Positions 11,285 to 20,984 of a DNA stretch of 40,872 nucleotides are shown piece after piece. The position numbers and the translations under genes are program-made. The DNA is taken from contig JAHBBC010000079.1 in NCBI GenBank assembly GCA_019915015.1, forward strand, positions 1-40,872, written 5' to 3'. Under the pieces are notes generated by a model. The model was not told the origin of the DNA and made no database searches. It saw only the letters and a program-made list of their open reading frames with translations. How positions within the stretch are numbered: position 1 is the stretch's first letter; each line of letters begins with the position of its first letter. This stretch comes from Auriscalpium vulgare (Eukaryota; Basidiomycota; Agaricomycetes; Russulales; Auriscalpiaceae).

Positions 11285-11760
11285 TCGCGTATCATGGGGA
11301 GTTTGGTCCGCGCTACCCCTTCATGATGCTGTTCTCAGCCAGGTATACACATATTTCTGTTCAGTCTCCCTGGAGGCAGAGTGGAGAGATTCATTTTCGC
11401 CACGTTGGCATAAGATGTACACATGCGCCGTTGAAAGCCTGAGAGTGGCGACAGTATTGGAAATAATATCAGCACAAGGACACTGACAGCGAAGCGGACA
11501 GGAGCGGACAGCGTGTGCAAGGATAGGATAGGATAGCGCATCTTTGTCATTATTGAGACATATATGTAAGACGCGCACTACCACTACCGGAGGGCCGACC
11601 TTCACCGCGTGCGATCTTGAACCTGGGTGAAAGGTCAATTAAGAGGCTTGGTAAACATTTCGCGTACGCACGAGTTGAGAGCCGGCGAGCATGTACTCTT
11701 TGTACACCATGCTATCCTCCTTTACCTCCTTGATTTCCTTATTCCTCGCATCTATGACGC
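11285..11760. other. no gene recognised
   Basis: Open frames of about 70-105 codons on the minus strand lack recognisable features. A short direct repeat of GGATA units lies at about 11520-11535. Part of this stretch is probably the 3' flank of the coiled-coil gene. Confidence 0.4.
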
Positions 11761-12945
11761 TCAAATGACGCTGTCTTTCAGAGCGACGATGACCTGAAGC
11801 TCAAACTTCACGTCTTTAAGCGACTGCTCAAGTTCGCAGATGCGTGCATTGGCATCAGCTTGGGCCGCTGTGTACTCGGAGCGTTCGCGGACTTGATCTG
11901 TCCGTAGCGATTGACATTGGAGCTTTTTCCGCACGCACAGCGTCCAGAGTGTCCATTAGGGTCTTGCATCGAGCCGCTTGCTGTTCCTCTTGCCGCTTGA
12001 GCTCTGTGTAGTTGAGTTGCAACTCTCGCGCCTGCGTGCGGGCCTGCTCGGTCTCCTCTCGCTGAGCCTGTAGCTCTTTCTGGGTTTCACAAAAGTCATT
12101 CAACAGACGAACATTCTGAAAGGCGTTTTCAAAGTCAGAATCAGAATCAGACTGAGCCTCAATGAGTCGTGCAACGCACCTCGGCAACAACCGCATCATG
12201 CACCGCTTGGGACGGCGCGGCTATGGGTGCTTCGTCTATGGCGTGTGTTCATCAACATCCATGTCATCCAGGTTGTGGTGATCCATTTGCTGGAAGGAAG
12301 ACAGAGGCGGAGACATGGGTAACCGTCTAAGAGCTCGCTGGACCCGCGGAAGTGACTCGGGTGTCGGGTACGCATCTGCAGGGAGCGTAGCGGATCGCCG
12401 AACGGGAGAACTTTGGAGAGTGGACTGCAGGTGAAAATCAGTGGATCAGAAACACAGCCTACAGGTCAGTTTATAGTGACATACGCAGGGATGGGGAAGC
12501 CTCTAGGTGTGAAAACAATATCGGCATTTGCAGGGCTGCGAAGCGAGATGAGGGCAGGGAAATATTTGGGATGGAACTCAATGCGTACATCACCGTCGAT
12601 GGACCAGCCACCGGGCCTTCCTCCGTATATGCATCCTGGCAGTGGCAGTTCTCGCAAATGTCCGCAAGCGTGTCTTTCAGTTCGGAAGTCTCGACTTCCA
12701 TTTCATGGATCAAGGCATCTTTCTCGTCGAGCATATCACGAAGCTGACGAAGATTAGACCGCTGCCCCGAAGGTCACATTGAATAACGGAACTGACAGTG
12801 GAGGACGTGACCTGCCCAATTTGAATATGTCTGCGTGCTCCCAGACTTCGCTTGACTTTGTCATTGCCAGCACAACTCTGGTTAAATTGCTCTGGATGGA
12901 CAGCAAGGACTTGGGTGAGGAGACCCGGAGAATTCGGACTCGGAC
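11761..12945 (-). CDS. coiled-coil protein of unknown function, probably frame-broken
   Basis: I do not recognise the family. Minus-strand pieces read as one protein. An N-terminal heptad-rich segment (SNLRQLRDMLDEKDALIHEM, about 12755-12620) leads into a Cys/His cluster CENCHC. A Ser/Pro-rich middle (PTPESLPRVQRALRRLP) is followed by an acidic DMDVDEH stretch. A long Glu/Gln-rich coiled coil (CETQKELQAQREETEQARTQ, about 12085) ends in RICELEQSLKDVKFELQ with a stop at 11761-11763. Exon borders with GTGCGT donors are visible near 12160 and 11940. Near 12240 the frame changes by one base between VDEHT and IDEAPIAAPSQ with no plausible intron, and a second shift or very short intron lies near 11930. 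The start is uncertain; 12945 is the furthest plausible ATG. It could be a functional gene with sequencing errors or a decaying one. It is divergent from the proteasome gene. Confidence 0.45.
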
Positions 12946-13305
12946 ATGTATAGGTTGGTTAGCTTGGCGTTGCTCTGCCCAGTGAGCTTTTAGTTGAGAT
13001 GTAAACCAACTCGCCCCGGGAGCCTTTACTAGGATAAGTTGGAGAGGTAGATGTACATAGCCCACATAGCAGAGCACGCCGAGCGCTGCATTGTTCACGT
13101 CCAGGACAAGAGTCGGTGGACAACTGTACATGTGGACAAGTGGGCGAGTGTCACACGGTGTCACAGATTTGGAAGTACGTACGCGTCACGCCATCTGGAG
13201 GACGCGTACGCGGCGTGCCCGCTCGCTCGTCCACCACTCTCCATTCCCTTGCCCGGAACGCCAGACCACCTCTCGTCGCAATCCACTCTTCTATTGCGTT
13301 TTGTC
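12946..13305. other. divergent intergenic region upstream of proteasome beta-3
   Basis: Lies between the left-facing coiled-coil gene and the right-facing proteasome gene, so it likely contains both promoters. A pyrimidine-rich stretch (about 13228-13295) precedes the proteasome start codon, as is common in basidiomycete promoters. A near-palindromic GTACGTACGCGT...ACGCGTACGC motif pair lies at about 13174-13212. No gene seen. Confidence 0.4.
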
Positions 13306-14132
13306 ATGGTGAGCTCATTCCTTACCTGCAATAGCCGTTGACTGATCGAACGTCAGTCGATAATGGAACATAATGGCGGCTCGGTCGTCGCAATGGCTGG
13401 CAAGAACTGCGTAGCCATCGCGTGTGACCTCCGACTTGGTGCCGGTGCGCAGACGATCGCGACAAACTTTGAGAAGGTACACCGAACTGGTCAACTTGCT
13501 TCCTCGCCTGCTGACACCGTTTGCGCCAGATCTTCCCGGTCACGGATCGTATGTACCTGGGCTTAGCGGGGCTTGCGTCTGACGTGGTTACTCTGTAAGT
13601 GTCTCACTGGCCTGTATCTAGCATGTCCGTTTACCTGTTGCCAAGTCGGGAAAAGTTCCGTTACCTCACGAACATGTTCCTCATCAAGGAGTCGCGCCCG
13701 CTCGAGCCCTCGACATTTGCACATCTCGTCTCCTCGACGCTGTACGAGCGACGATTCGGACCGTACTTCTGTGAGCCTGTTCTCGCCGGCCTGGAGCGCA
13801 CTCCGTCCGGATCCTACAAGCCGTACATCGTCGGCACGGACCTCATCGGCTGCCTGAACTTCGCGAAGGACTTCATCGTGACAGGCACGGCATCCGACAA
13901 GTTATTTGGTGTAGCGGAGGGTCTGTGGGAGCCTGACTTGGAGCCGGAGGATCTGTTTGAGACGATCAGTCAGACGCTCATGAATGCGGTGGATCGTGAT
14001 GCGTATTCGGGTTGGGGAGCAGTAGTGCATGTTATGTGAGTCATCTATATTGAGTCCCAAGTTCTCAGCTCACGGTTCCTCAGTACTCCGGACAAGGTCA
14101 TCACGCGCACATTGAAGGGAAGGATGGATTAG
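13306..14132 (+). CDS. PUP3: 20S proteasome subunit beta type-3
   Basis: Structural, non-catalytic subunit of the inner ring of the 20S proteasome, which degrades ubiquitinated proteins in cytosol and nucleus. Five exons join in phase to 208 residues, matching the family's roughly 205: 13306-13308, 13357-13476, 13530-13594, 13646-14035 and 14084-14132. The first coding exon is the ATG alone; the next begins SIMEHNGGSVVAMAGKNCVA, the conserved beta-3 start. Further family text includes GAQTIATNFEKIFPVTDRMY, LGLAGLASDVVTL, REKFRYLTNMF, GPYFCEPVLAGLE, GTDLIGCLNFAKDF and ITPDKVITRTLKGRMD at the C-terminus. The active-site N-terminal Thr of catalytic beta subunits is absent, as expected for beta-3. 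The gene looks intact and is the best functional anchor in the window. Confidence 0.95.
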
Positions 14133-15219
14133 ACGTCTGTAAAGTATCGTTCGGTGTGTCATGTAATCATTACTGCCTTCTTTGCCAAAGTTTTCCATGA
14201 ATATCGCCAAACCAGCCAGGGACCCTTAGTTGTATGCATCGACGTATCATACATGCGGCAAGTCAAAATCTGCTACGGACAAGGCGCAGCTGAAGCAGAC
14301 TAGGTTAATTGGTACGTGATTATTCTGTGGGTACACCTTCTCTGCATTACCGTTCTCAGCATAAGTTGGCAAATGTGGTCTCCCTCAACACCACAGTCTT
14401 TCTCTAGGATCTAGAAGAGTCGGCTAGTTGGTATATGTCCCACTTCTGGCGTCCACCTCGGGCACACCCCTTGTCATTTGCGCCACCGCGGACAAGAGCC
14501 CTCGCCGAAGATGTCCACCTCCAATATGCCCGGATATCAAAAACCATGCGTCACCCCGAGAACTTTCCCTTGTCTCGGCGTCTCCCCGACCAGAGCCCGA
14601 GCCGCTCTTCCCACCAGTGACTATAGTGGCTATGCTCGCACAGGCTGCCAATGCGACGCTGATCAATTCGGGAATTGATTGACACAGCTGGCGTATCTTC
14701 GAGGTCGTTTGCAGTGAATGTCTGTATGCACGCGAGTGCTCTCATCTGCTCTGATTAAACGCATCAGGAGGCGTACGTCTATCTCCCTGGCGACCCCTCG
14801 AACACGTACTAACAACATGTCAGGTAATTATCGAAGCACTCCCCCGACGTTACCCAGGGCTCAATCGCAGATGCAAGGGAGAAAATGCGAAACGTCAGTC
14901 ATTCAATTGCACTCGAACTCTTTCAGCATGCCTTTCCTGTCAAGCAGCTGGACGTCCTTGTTCTGCCTTCGTCGTTTGTAGGTCACGTGCCTTTTGCGAG
15001 AGGCACATCCTTGTTTCTTCATGGGCTAACGGACGCGTCGTGCCCTCGCGAGGCGATTTGCCTTGTCCTCCCTAGTGTGGACGCAATACTTAAGCCTTAG
15101 GTGCGCAGGAAATGAAATATCTGTCCAAGCTACCGCGCATCATCCTCGCCGCGCGAGGCAGGAGCCCCGTTCACCTCACTCTCTTTCGACTTTTTTGCTT
15201 CCAACTACCCTTCATCGAC
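14133..15219. other. intergenic region between proteasome and receptor genes, no gene recognised
   Basis: About 1.1 kb with overlapping short open frames on both strands (for example 14428-14682), none with a recognisable domain. I looked specifically for a short farnesylated pheromone precursor ending in a CaaX motif, since such genes often flank basidiomycete receptors, and did not see one on either strand. The end of the region should hold the receptor promoter. Confidence 0.4.
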
Positions 15220-16592
15220 ATGTTCGACCCACCGAATACTCTATTTTCGGCGTGCTCTTTCCTGGGATTTATCATGTCCATAACACCTCTCTACTGGCAT
15301 TGGGAAGGTATGACGCGGCCCTTTCACACCTGCCTGAGGCTACTAACGCCTCGCTCGAAAGCGGAGAATGCTGGCGCATGTCTCTACATGTTCTGGTGCT
15401 CCATCGCGAACCTCAACCAGTTCATCAACTCGGTCGTGTGGAATAAAAGCGCCATCAACTACGCACCCGTTTGGTGTGACATCTGTGAGCTTTGTTTCTT
15501 CGTTTGACTTGCGCCGGCTGCTCAACGAGACATACTGGAAGCTATGAGGTTACTCATTGCAGGCAACGTTTCCCTTATTTGCGCCAGCCTGTGTATGACG
15601 CGCCGCCTTTACTCCGTTGCGAGCTACGCCAAGTACAACAAGCGCCGGGAACTCACCATAGACCTTTCCATCGGGCTAGGCATACCTGTGCTTGCAATGA
15701 TACTGAGTGAGAATGACACCAGATGTTCCCAGAGATTCAGGCTAATGTGCTTTAGCGTACATCGTGCAGGGCCATCGTTTCGACATCCTCGAAGAAATTG
15801 GGTGCTTTTTCTCTCTCGTCAATCGGCCGCCCACCTACCCACTCTTTTATGCCTGGCCCATAGTTCTCGGCCTCGTCTCTGGCGGCTTCGGAGGTGCGCG
15901 TTCAAGAGAATCACCCTGCGACGCTTCCTGACTTACTTTCTCCCCATCCAGTCGCGACTATCTACCGGGTGTTGCTCCGCCACCACGGCCTGCGCGGCGT
16001 TGCCAACTACGACGACAACTTCTCCCGCCACATCCGCGTGATGATCCTCTCGTGCACCGATGTGCTCTGCACGGTGCCCCTGTCCGTCTACTTCATGTAT
16101 CTGGATCTGCAGGGCGTCACCCCGTGGGTGAGCTGGAGCGACGTGCATGCCGACTTCTCCGCCGTTTGGGAAATTCCGTCGGTGTTGTGGAAGGCCTGGC
16201 CGCACAGCTCGGCCACTCAGCTGTCCCGGTGGTCGAACTTCTTTTGTGCGCTGTTGTTTTTTGCGATCTTCGGTACGGGCGAGGAGGCGTTCCGCCACTA
16301 TCGTGCGTTTTTCCGGGCCGTCGGGACACGATTGGGGAGGGCGGGCGCTGGTGTGGTGCGCCGACGCGTCAGGTGCGTCTCCACGTCAAGTGAGAGGGAT
16401 ACGACTGACGCGCTGTGCCTCAGGAAAGCGCCGCCTGCGTTGCCTATCGCAGTCGATATCACCAAGCCTCATCCACACGTCACTTTCGTGGACATTGGAA
16501 GCACCGGTTCTCTCACCTCGACTCTCTCAAGCGACTCTAAACCAGAGTCGAGCACTACCGTCCAGAAGCTTGACTTAGTGCGATTTTTCTGA
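15220..16592 (+). CDS. STE3: STE3-type G-protein-coupled pheromone receptor
   Basis: Seven-transmembrane receptor for farnesylated mating pheromones, or a non-mating paralogue, at the plasma membrane. Exons: 15220-15307, 15362-15484, 15542-15706, 15756-15893 and 15952-16592. The protein is 384 residues, or 367 if 16372-16422 is also an intron. Family text is clear: ACSFLGFIMSITPLYWHWE (TM1), ACLYMFWCSIANLNQFINSV (TM2), YAPVWCDI, SLCMTRRLY, IDLSIGLGIPVLAM, YIVQGHRFDILEEIGC, the hydrophobic TM5 region and TPWVSWSDVH. The first intron (15308-15361) has a perfect TACTAAC branch point and is 54 nt without a stop, so a naive open frame reads through it and inserts 18 spurious residues. The cytoplasmic tail is fairly short and Ser/Thr-rich. 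The gene looks intact. Without a neighbouring pheromone gene I cannot tell a B mating-type receptor from the non-mating STE3 paralogues common in Agaricomycetes. Confidence 0.92.
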
Positions 16593-16820
16593 GACTTGCA
16601 TTCGCAGATGCGTGTATTTTGACTCGACTTCATTTGTATCGATAGCACTTATAACCGTAACCCTCGAAAATCAGCATGCTTACTGCAGGGTAGTCTGGGC
16701 CTGAGGCTATTTTGGCCCTGGAGCGGCTAGGAGGAGTACTGGAGCGCGAGGCTGGAAAGCTGAGTGACGTCATCGGCCAAGCTCCGTGCTGCGCTCCGCA
16801 GCCACCTCTCGGCCGCGCTG
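16593..16820. other. receptor 3' flank and upstream region of the 99-residue gene
   Basis: Short GC-mixed spacer between two genes on the same strand. It should contain the receptor polyadenylation region and the upstream promoter of the next gene. No open frame of interest. Confidence 0.4.
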
Positions 16821-16829
16821 TATATAAGG
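16821..16829 (+). promoter_or_regulatory. TATA box
   Basis: TATATAAGG, 66 bp upstream of the ATG at 16895, is a strong TATA element followed by a C-rich, pyrimidine-biased leader. It suggests a highly expressed or inducible gene. Confidence 0.7.
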
Positions 16830-16894
16830 CCGTCTTCACTCGCAGCCCACCGCCCACCTCACACCATCACCTTCACACCCCACTCACTCTCATC

Positions 16895-17310
16895 ATGTCC
16901 CATATGTTCCAGAACCTCAAGCGCAAGCTCTCGCCCAAGCGCCACTCCAAGGAGGTTCAGCCCCAGGCTCAGCCCAAGGACTCCGAGCAGCAGTTCTCCA
17001 TCCAACCACACCCAGCTGTACGCGTCTCCTACAGCATGCCTTATCACTCTCGCTGACAAACGTCACTCCCGCCTGCAGAAGACGAATGACCCCGCCGATC
17101 TTAACCGGAACACGGGCGGTCTGCAGTCCCAGCAGCCTGCGGGTGCGCTCCATGCCCGGGACCCCCACGTCCCATCCCCGCAGATCGTGAACTCGCTCGA
17201 GGCACCTGCGGTATGTTTCGATCTTGCATCCTCCGATCGCGATGTCTGATCGCTTACTTCTCCAGCCTCGCGATGAGCTCCGAGCCCGCGCCGCTGAGCT
17301 GAACAAGTAA
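16895..17310 (+). CDS. small hydrophilic protein, 99 residues, unknown function
   Basis: Three exons join in phase: 16895-17017, 17079-17210 and 17266-17310. The protein starts MSHMFQNLKRKLSPKRHSKE, is rich in Gln, Pro and charged residues, includes TNDPADLNRNTGGLQ, and ends PRDELRARAAELNK. No signal peptide or membrane segment is visible. I recall similar short proteins ending in EELRARAAxLNK from other mushroom genomes, but know no function; this is recollection, not a search. Consistent splice sites, phase and a strong TATA box support a real, expressed gene. The GC-biased codon use matches its neighbours. Confidence 0.75.
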
Positions 17311-17881
17311 TCGCGATACGCCTGTCTCCAGTCACGACCACCTTCCTGGATCACGACCAGTACCACGACCTGTACCTCGCTCCTTGTACACAACCTTAGA
17401 CATGTAGTAATTGTGGTCGGGCTGTCACATGCGCAGTTTGATACCTGTAATTGCATCCCTGATTTACGCGACGCGTTGTATATCTACCGTATGGTATTGT
17501 TTAAAGGAATTAATGCTTGTTTCATGCGTTCTTCGTGTTGAGATCTTGAGATCCTCGGCCTGGTCGATGAAAGAATACCAATTACACGTGACCGTGGTAC
17601 TGTTTAGTAGGTGGCAATGGGTGGCAACACAACTCCACGCACGACCTCCGCCATCGAGGGCAATGGCCATGCAGGCTGTCCGTTGATATAGCGCAATGTT
17701 TCCACAGTCATCCAAAAAGCCGGAAGTTGTCTCGCGCGAGATGGTCAGGGCGGCAAGACAAGGTGCGGAGTCGCGCGGCCAGTTGCGTTTCATCCGTGCG
17801 TCGTCTTGCCTATTGCTCCTTCCTTGAGTGTCTCACTGAATTCTTCAACTCGAAGCTCCTCGACGAATAAACTCTGCGGGG
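17311..17881. other. intergenic region, no gene recognised
   Basis: Holds the 3' flank of the 99-residue gene and the 5' flank of the F-box gene. A missing first exon of the F-box gene could lie near its right end, because that gene has no ATG at the start of its F-box, but I could not place it with confidence. Confidence 0.4.
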
Positions 17882-19409
17882 TTGCCTATCGCTCACATAC
17901 CGACCGAAATATATATGATGGTGTTCGACTCCCTTCGTCCGCTGTCAGATTGCGAGTTCAAGGCCGTCATGTCCAATGCCGTCCCAGTATGCCATTTGTT
18001 CCGAGCAATATGCCTTCCCTGCCGCCTTCATCACCTCACCATCAAGGCCAGCCAGGGAAACCATGTCAATTTTCTCGATGGCTTCCAAGCATACCCATTT
18101 CCATTGCACCATCTTCCTGCACATGTCCGCGCTCTCACATTCTCCGGGTGGCGCACATACTCGGACCAGGACGAATGGGTCCACAGAGCGCTTATAGAGA
18201 AATATGCCCGCGGACTCTATCGGTTTTCCAGCCTCAGCGTGTTATGTCTGGACGGTGTTACCCTACCGCCCGAGTTCTTGGACGCCATAGAACTTTTGGT
18301 CACACTTCATGAAGTCGACATCACGGACTGTGTATTCGATTTATCCATTGACAACAAAGAGGCGGAAATGCCGACGACGCCCTGGACGCGGTTCGTATTT
18401 TGCGACAACCACAACCACCAGCCATACCTCCACCGCTTCGCCGCTCTCGCCGCATCGGCACACCTCTCGTGTATGAAAACCTCTGATATGGAGGTCGCAC
18501 ATGCCATCCTTTCGCGACCTGTCAACTTTTCTCTTGAGGAGCTTCAACTCCCCATCTCGATCTCGGATCCCCACGACTGGTCCTTCCTACGCGACGTGTT
18601 TACAACGGCGGCCAAACTGCGTATACTTTCCTTTTCTACCGCGGACCGTCTCCCGTCGATGGAAGACATGGAATACCTTGGCCTTCCACATGAATCGCTT
18701 CCTCGTTTAGAGACGTTGCGATGCCCGGTCGAGTACCTAGCATCTTTGATCGCAGGACGCCCGGTGTCAGATGTCGAAATCATCTCGCCCGCTCGTGTCA
18801 CTCCGTTCATTGACGAACTGGGTCGATTGCGCCACACGGACATGTATTCAATATTGAAGAAGTCGTCAGCGCCGATTCGTGTGCTGTGCGTCGAGATTGA
18901 AGCCGTTTTCCGGGGTTATATCCCGCGTTTGACTTGTCTTGATACTCTCACTCTGTACGCTGTTGTTGTAAGCCTTTTAATGCAGTTCAGCTTGCCCAAT
19001 AACTGATGCTGAAATGTCGTTTCAGCCGCACTTGGACTTCGAGAATCTGAGCGACATCCCGATGAATTCTACTGTGCGAGCCGTTCATCTTCGTCTTGAC
19101 CACGGACCTGGAAGGCGCAACAAAACGCTGTCGATGACCGGATATGACCTTGCGCGAGAGTCCACGCTCCTCAGCACTTTGGAGAAAGCTTTCCCGCAGG
19201 CGTCAGTTTTTTCCTTCTGTTACCACATGGAATGGCGCAGAGGAGAGGAGAAGCGGGAGTGGCGTCCAGTGGTCCTCGCGAAGGACCATTTGAAGCACGC
19301 CGTCGTGGAGTCGGGAAACAGAGTACGGGATTTCGGGCGTTGCCTGGAAGGCGTTTTCGAAAAGGAGCTCCCGTATCATCTGCGCCGTGTATACGATTCT
19401 CACGTATGA
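17882..19409 (+). CDS. F-box/LRR-like protein (agaricomycete type)
   Basis: Probable substrate-recognition subunit of an SCF ubiquitin ligase, based on an N-terminal F-box-like helix (IPTEIYMMVFDSL) followed by VCHLFRAICLP and several hundred residues of irregular leucine-rich repeat-like sequence (LSVLCLDGVTLPPEFLDAIELL, LEELQLPISI, LPRLETLRCPVEYL). Exon 1 runs to 18967 and joins in phase to exon 2 (19026-19409), which begins PHLDFENLSDIP. No ATG precedes the F-box in frame. The first in-frame ATG, at 17915, would remove half of the helix, so a short upstream exon is likely; 17882 is the limit I can support. Such genes are greatly expanded in mushroom genomes and their targets are mostly unknown. 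It is convergent with the peroxiredoxin gene, 140 bp away. Confidence 0.72.
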
Positions 19410-19548
19410 GCGCTGGAGACGGCGGGAGGGAGGAGGAAATTGATGTCAAGGACGCTGATGCGCTGATGGGCAAGTCACATTGACATGATGTACATATTTT
19501 GTATCGGACTTCGTTTTCCAAGAAGCATGTAGGCCACTTTGAGTACCT

Positions 19549-20375
19549 TCACAACGACGCCTTCAGATTGAATGCCTGGACGAATTGAAGAGCAAGTGCA
19601 GGGCTATGCGTGGATCAGTATACGATGTACACAAGATAATCAGACACAGAACTGACCTTTCCTTGGGAGCGACGGGCAATTGCTTCTCCACGAGCTTACC
19701 GCCCTTAGCGAAGACGAAGTGCCCACGCTTCGTTCCGCCACCGCTTTCATTCTTAGCGCCAAGAGCAGCGACAAGGACACGGCCAGGATCGGAGAGAAGG
19801 GGGTACGGGAGTTCCTTCTGCTCAACGCGAATGAAGTGGGTCACGGGCATCAGGATGTTGAGAAGAAGAGAAGGCGCGATGACGGGAACGCACCTTGATC
19901 TGCCATTTCTTCTGGTCTTCGGGCGTATCATGGCTCAAGCAGTAGACATCGAAGTTGGATTCCTTGAAGTCCGGGAAAATGTCGCGGAACCCGCAAGCCT
20001 GGGTCGTGCAGCCAGCTGAGGACACGTACCGCGCAATTGAGCGCTCCGTCCACGAGATCGACTAGAGAGTTTGCTCACATGTGTCCGCTCTCGGAATGGA
20101 GAACAAGATTGCACCCTTCTCCGCTGTCAGAGTAGAAACATCGACCTCCTCGCCCTGTTCGTTCTTCAAAACAAATGAAGGCAGGCTGTCTCCTATATCG
20201 ATCGGCGCGAGGGCCGGGGGCGATGGGGAGGGTTCCTTCGCAACCTGCGCAGTTTGGTTAGATGTTGCTGGATGACCAACGAGTCGTGCGCACGACGCAC
20301 TGGTGCAGGAGCAGGAGCAGGCACCGCCGCTGCGGAGGAGGCAAGGCGAGAAGAGCGTCTTGGGCCTTCAGACAT
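19549..20375 (-). CDS. peroxiredoxin Q / BCP-type thiol peroxidase (Dot5-like)
   Basis: Reduces hydrogen and alkyl peroxides using thioredoxin-type reductants; fungal members are often nuclear. Five exons join in phase to 193 residues: 20375-20301, 20244-20079, 20015-19894, 19820-19657 and 19603-19549. The basic N-terminus (MSEGPRRSSRLASS) and Ala/Pro tract could act in nuclear targeting, which is inference. The thioredoxin fold begins GDSLPSFVLKNEQGEEV, then GAILFSIPRADT. The active site is TSGCTTQACGFRD, with peroxidatic and resolving cysteines five residues apart as in atypical two-cysteine PrxQ; the usual TPGCT is TSGCT here. Further family text is FDVYCLSHDTPEDQKKW, LPYPLLSDPGR and FVQAFNLKASL at the C-terminus. 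The active-site exon starts just before this motif. The gene appears intact. Confidence 0.92.
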
Positions 20376-20984
20376 TATAGTGAACGTTGGGAAATTGGAG
20401 GTGCAGCGGGATTCACGGCGAGCGGCGTTTATAAAGCCTACGTATGACTTCCGCCCGGCGAGTAATCCGACGATAATCTTGCGGCTGAGGGATGACACCA
20501 TCCAATAATGGCGTGCTCCCGCGCTCGCTACCAGCATGTGCTTGCGTTCACACCGCCGTGAGCGTTTGTCCTGTCTGGGGGGACCGCTCTCAAGAGTCAA
20601 GGCTATCGGTGCAGGTCAGGTCACCGTGGTGACACTTTATCTTATGCACACGGTTTGTAACAAGCTGCTACCAAACCTGAGCGCTCAGCGCGCATGAGCA
20701 GCCCATGATGCGGACAAAAGGCTTGATGATCAGCACAACAGTGACAATCTACCGTGCTACAAGGATTGGGTTGGCGGAAGATAATCGATGAACAAATATA
20801 TGAGCGATGGCCCGCGCCAGTTGATGGAATATGCAAAATGCTTCCAGAGATGCTTGACATGTGCCGTCCAACGACAAGCACGACTAAAGGAATCAAACCG
20901 AGTAAGGTAAGGTAGTAAGTAGCCAGGGTATTAGACCAAGTCCACATCCGGCTCGTAGTAAGTTAAGGAGGTGTACGGATAGGC
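20376..20984. other. spacer between two minus-strand genes, no gene recognised
   Basis: Contains the peroxiredoxin promoter and the 3' flank of the LRR protein gene. No open frame of note. Confidence 0.45.

Noticed and set aside
14133..17881. Pheromone precursor near the receptor
   Set aside because: No short frame ending in a Cys-aliphatic-aliphatic-X stop was found by eye. A near match, Cys-Ala-Val-stop near 17430, lacks the final residue and any upstream start.
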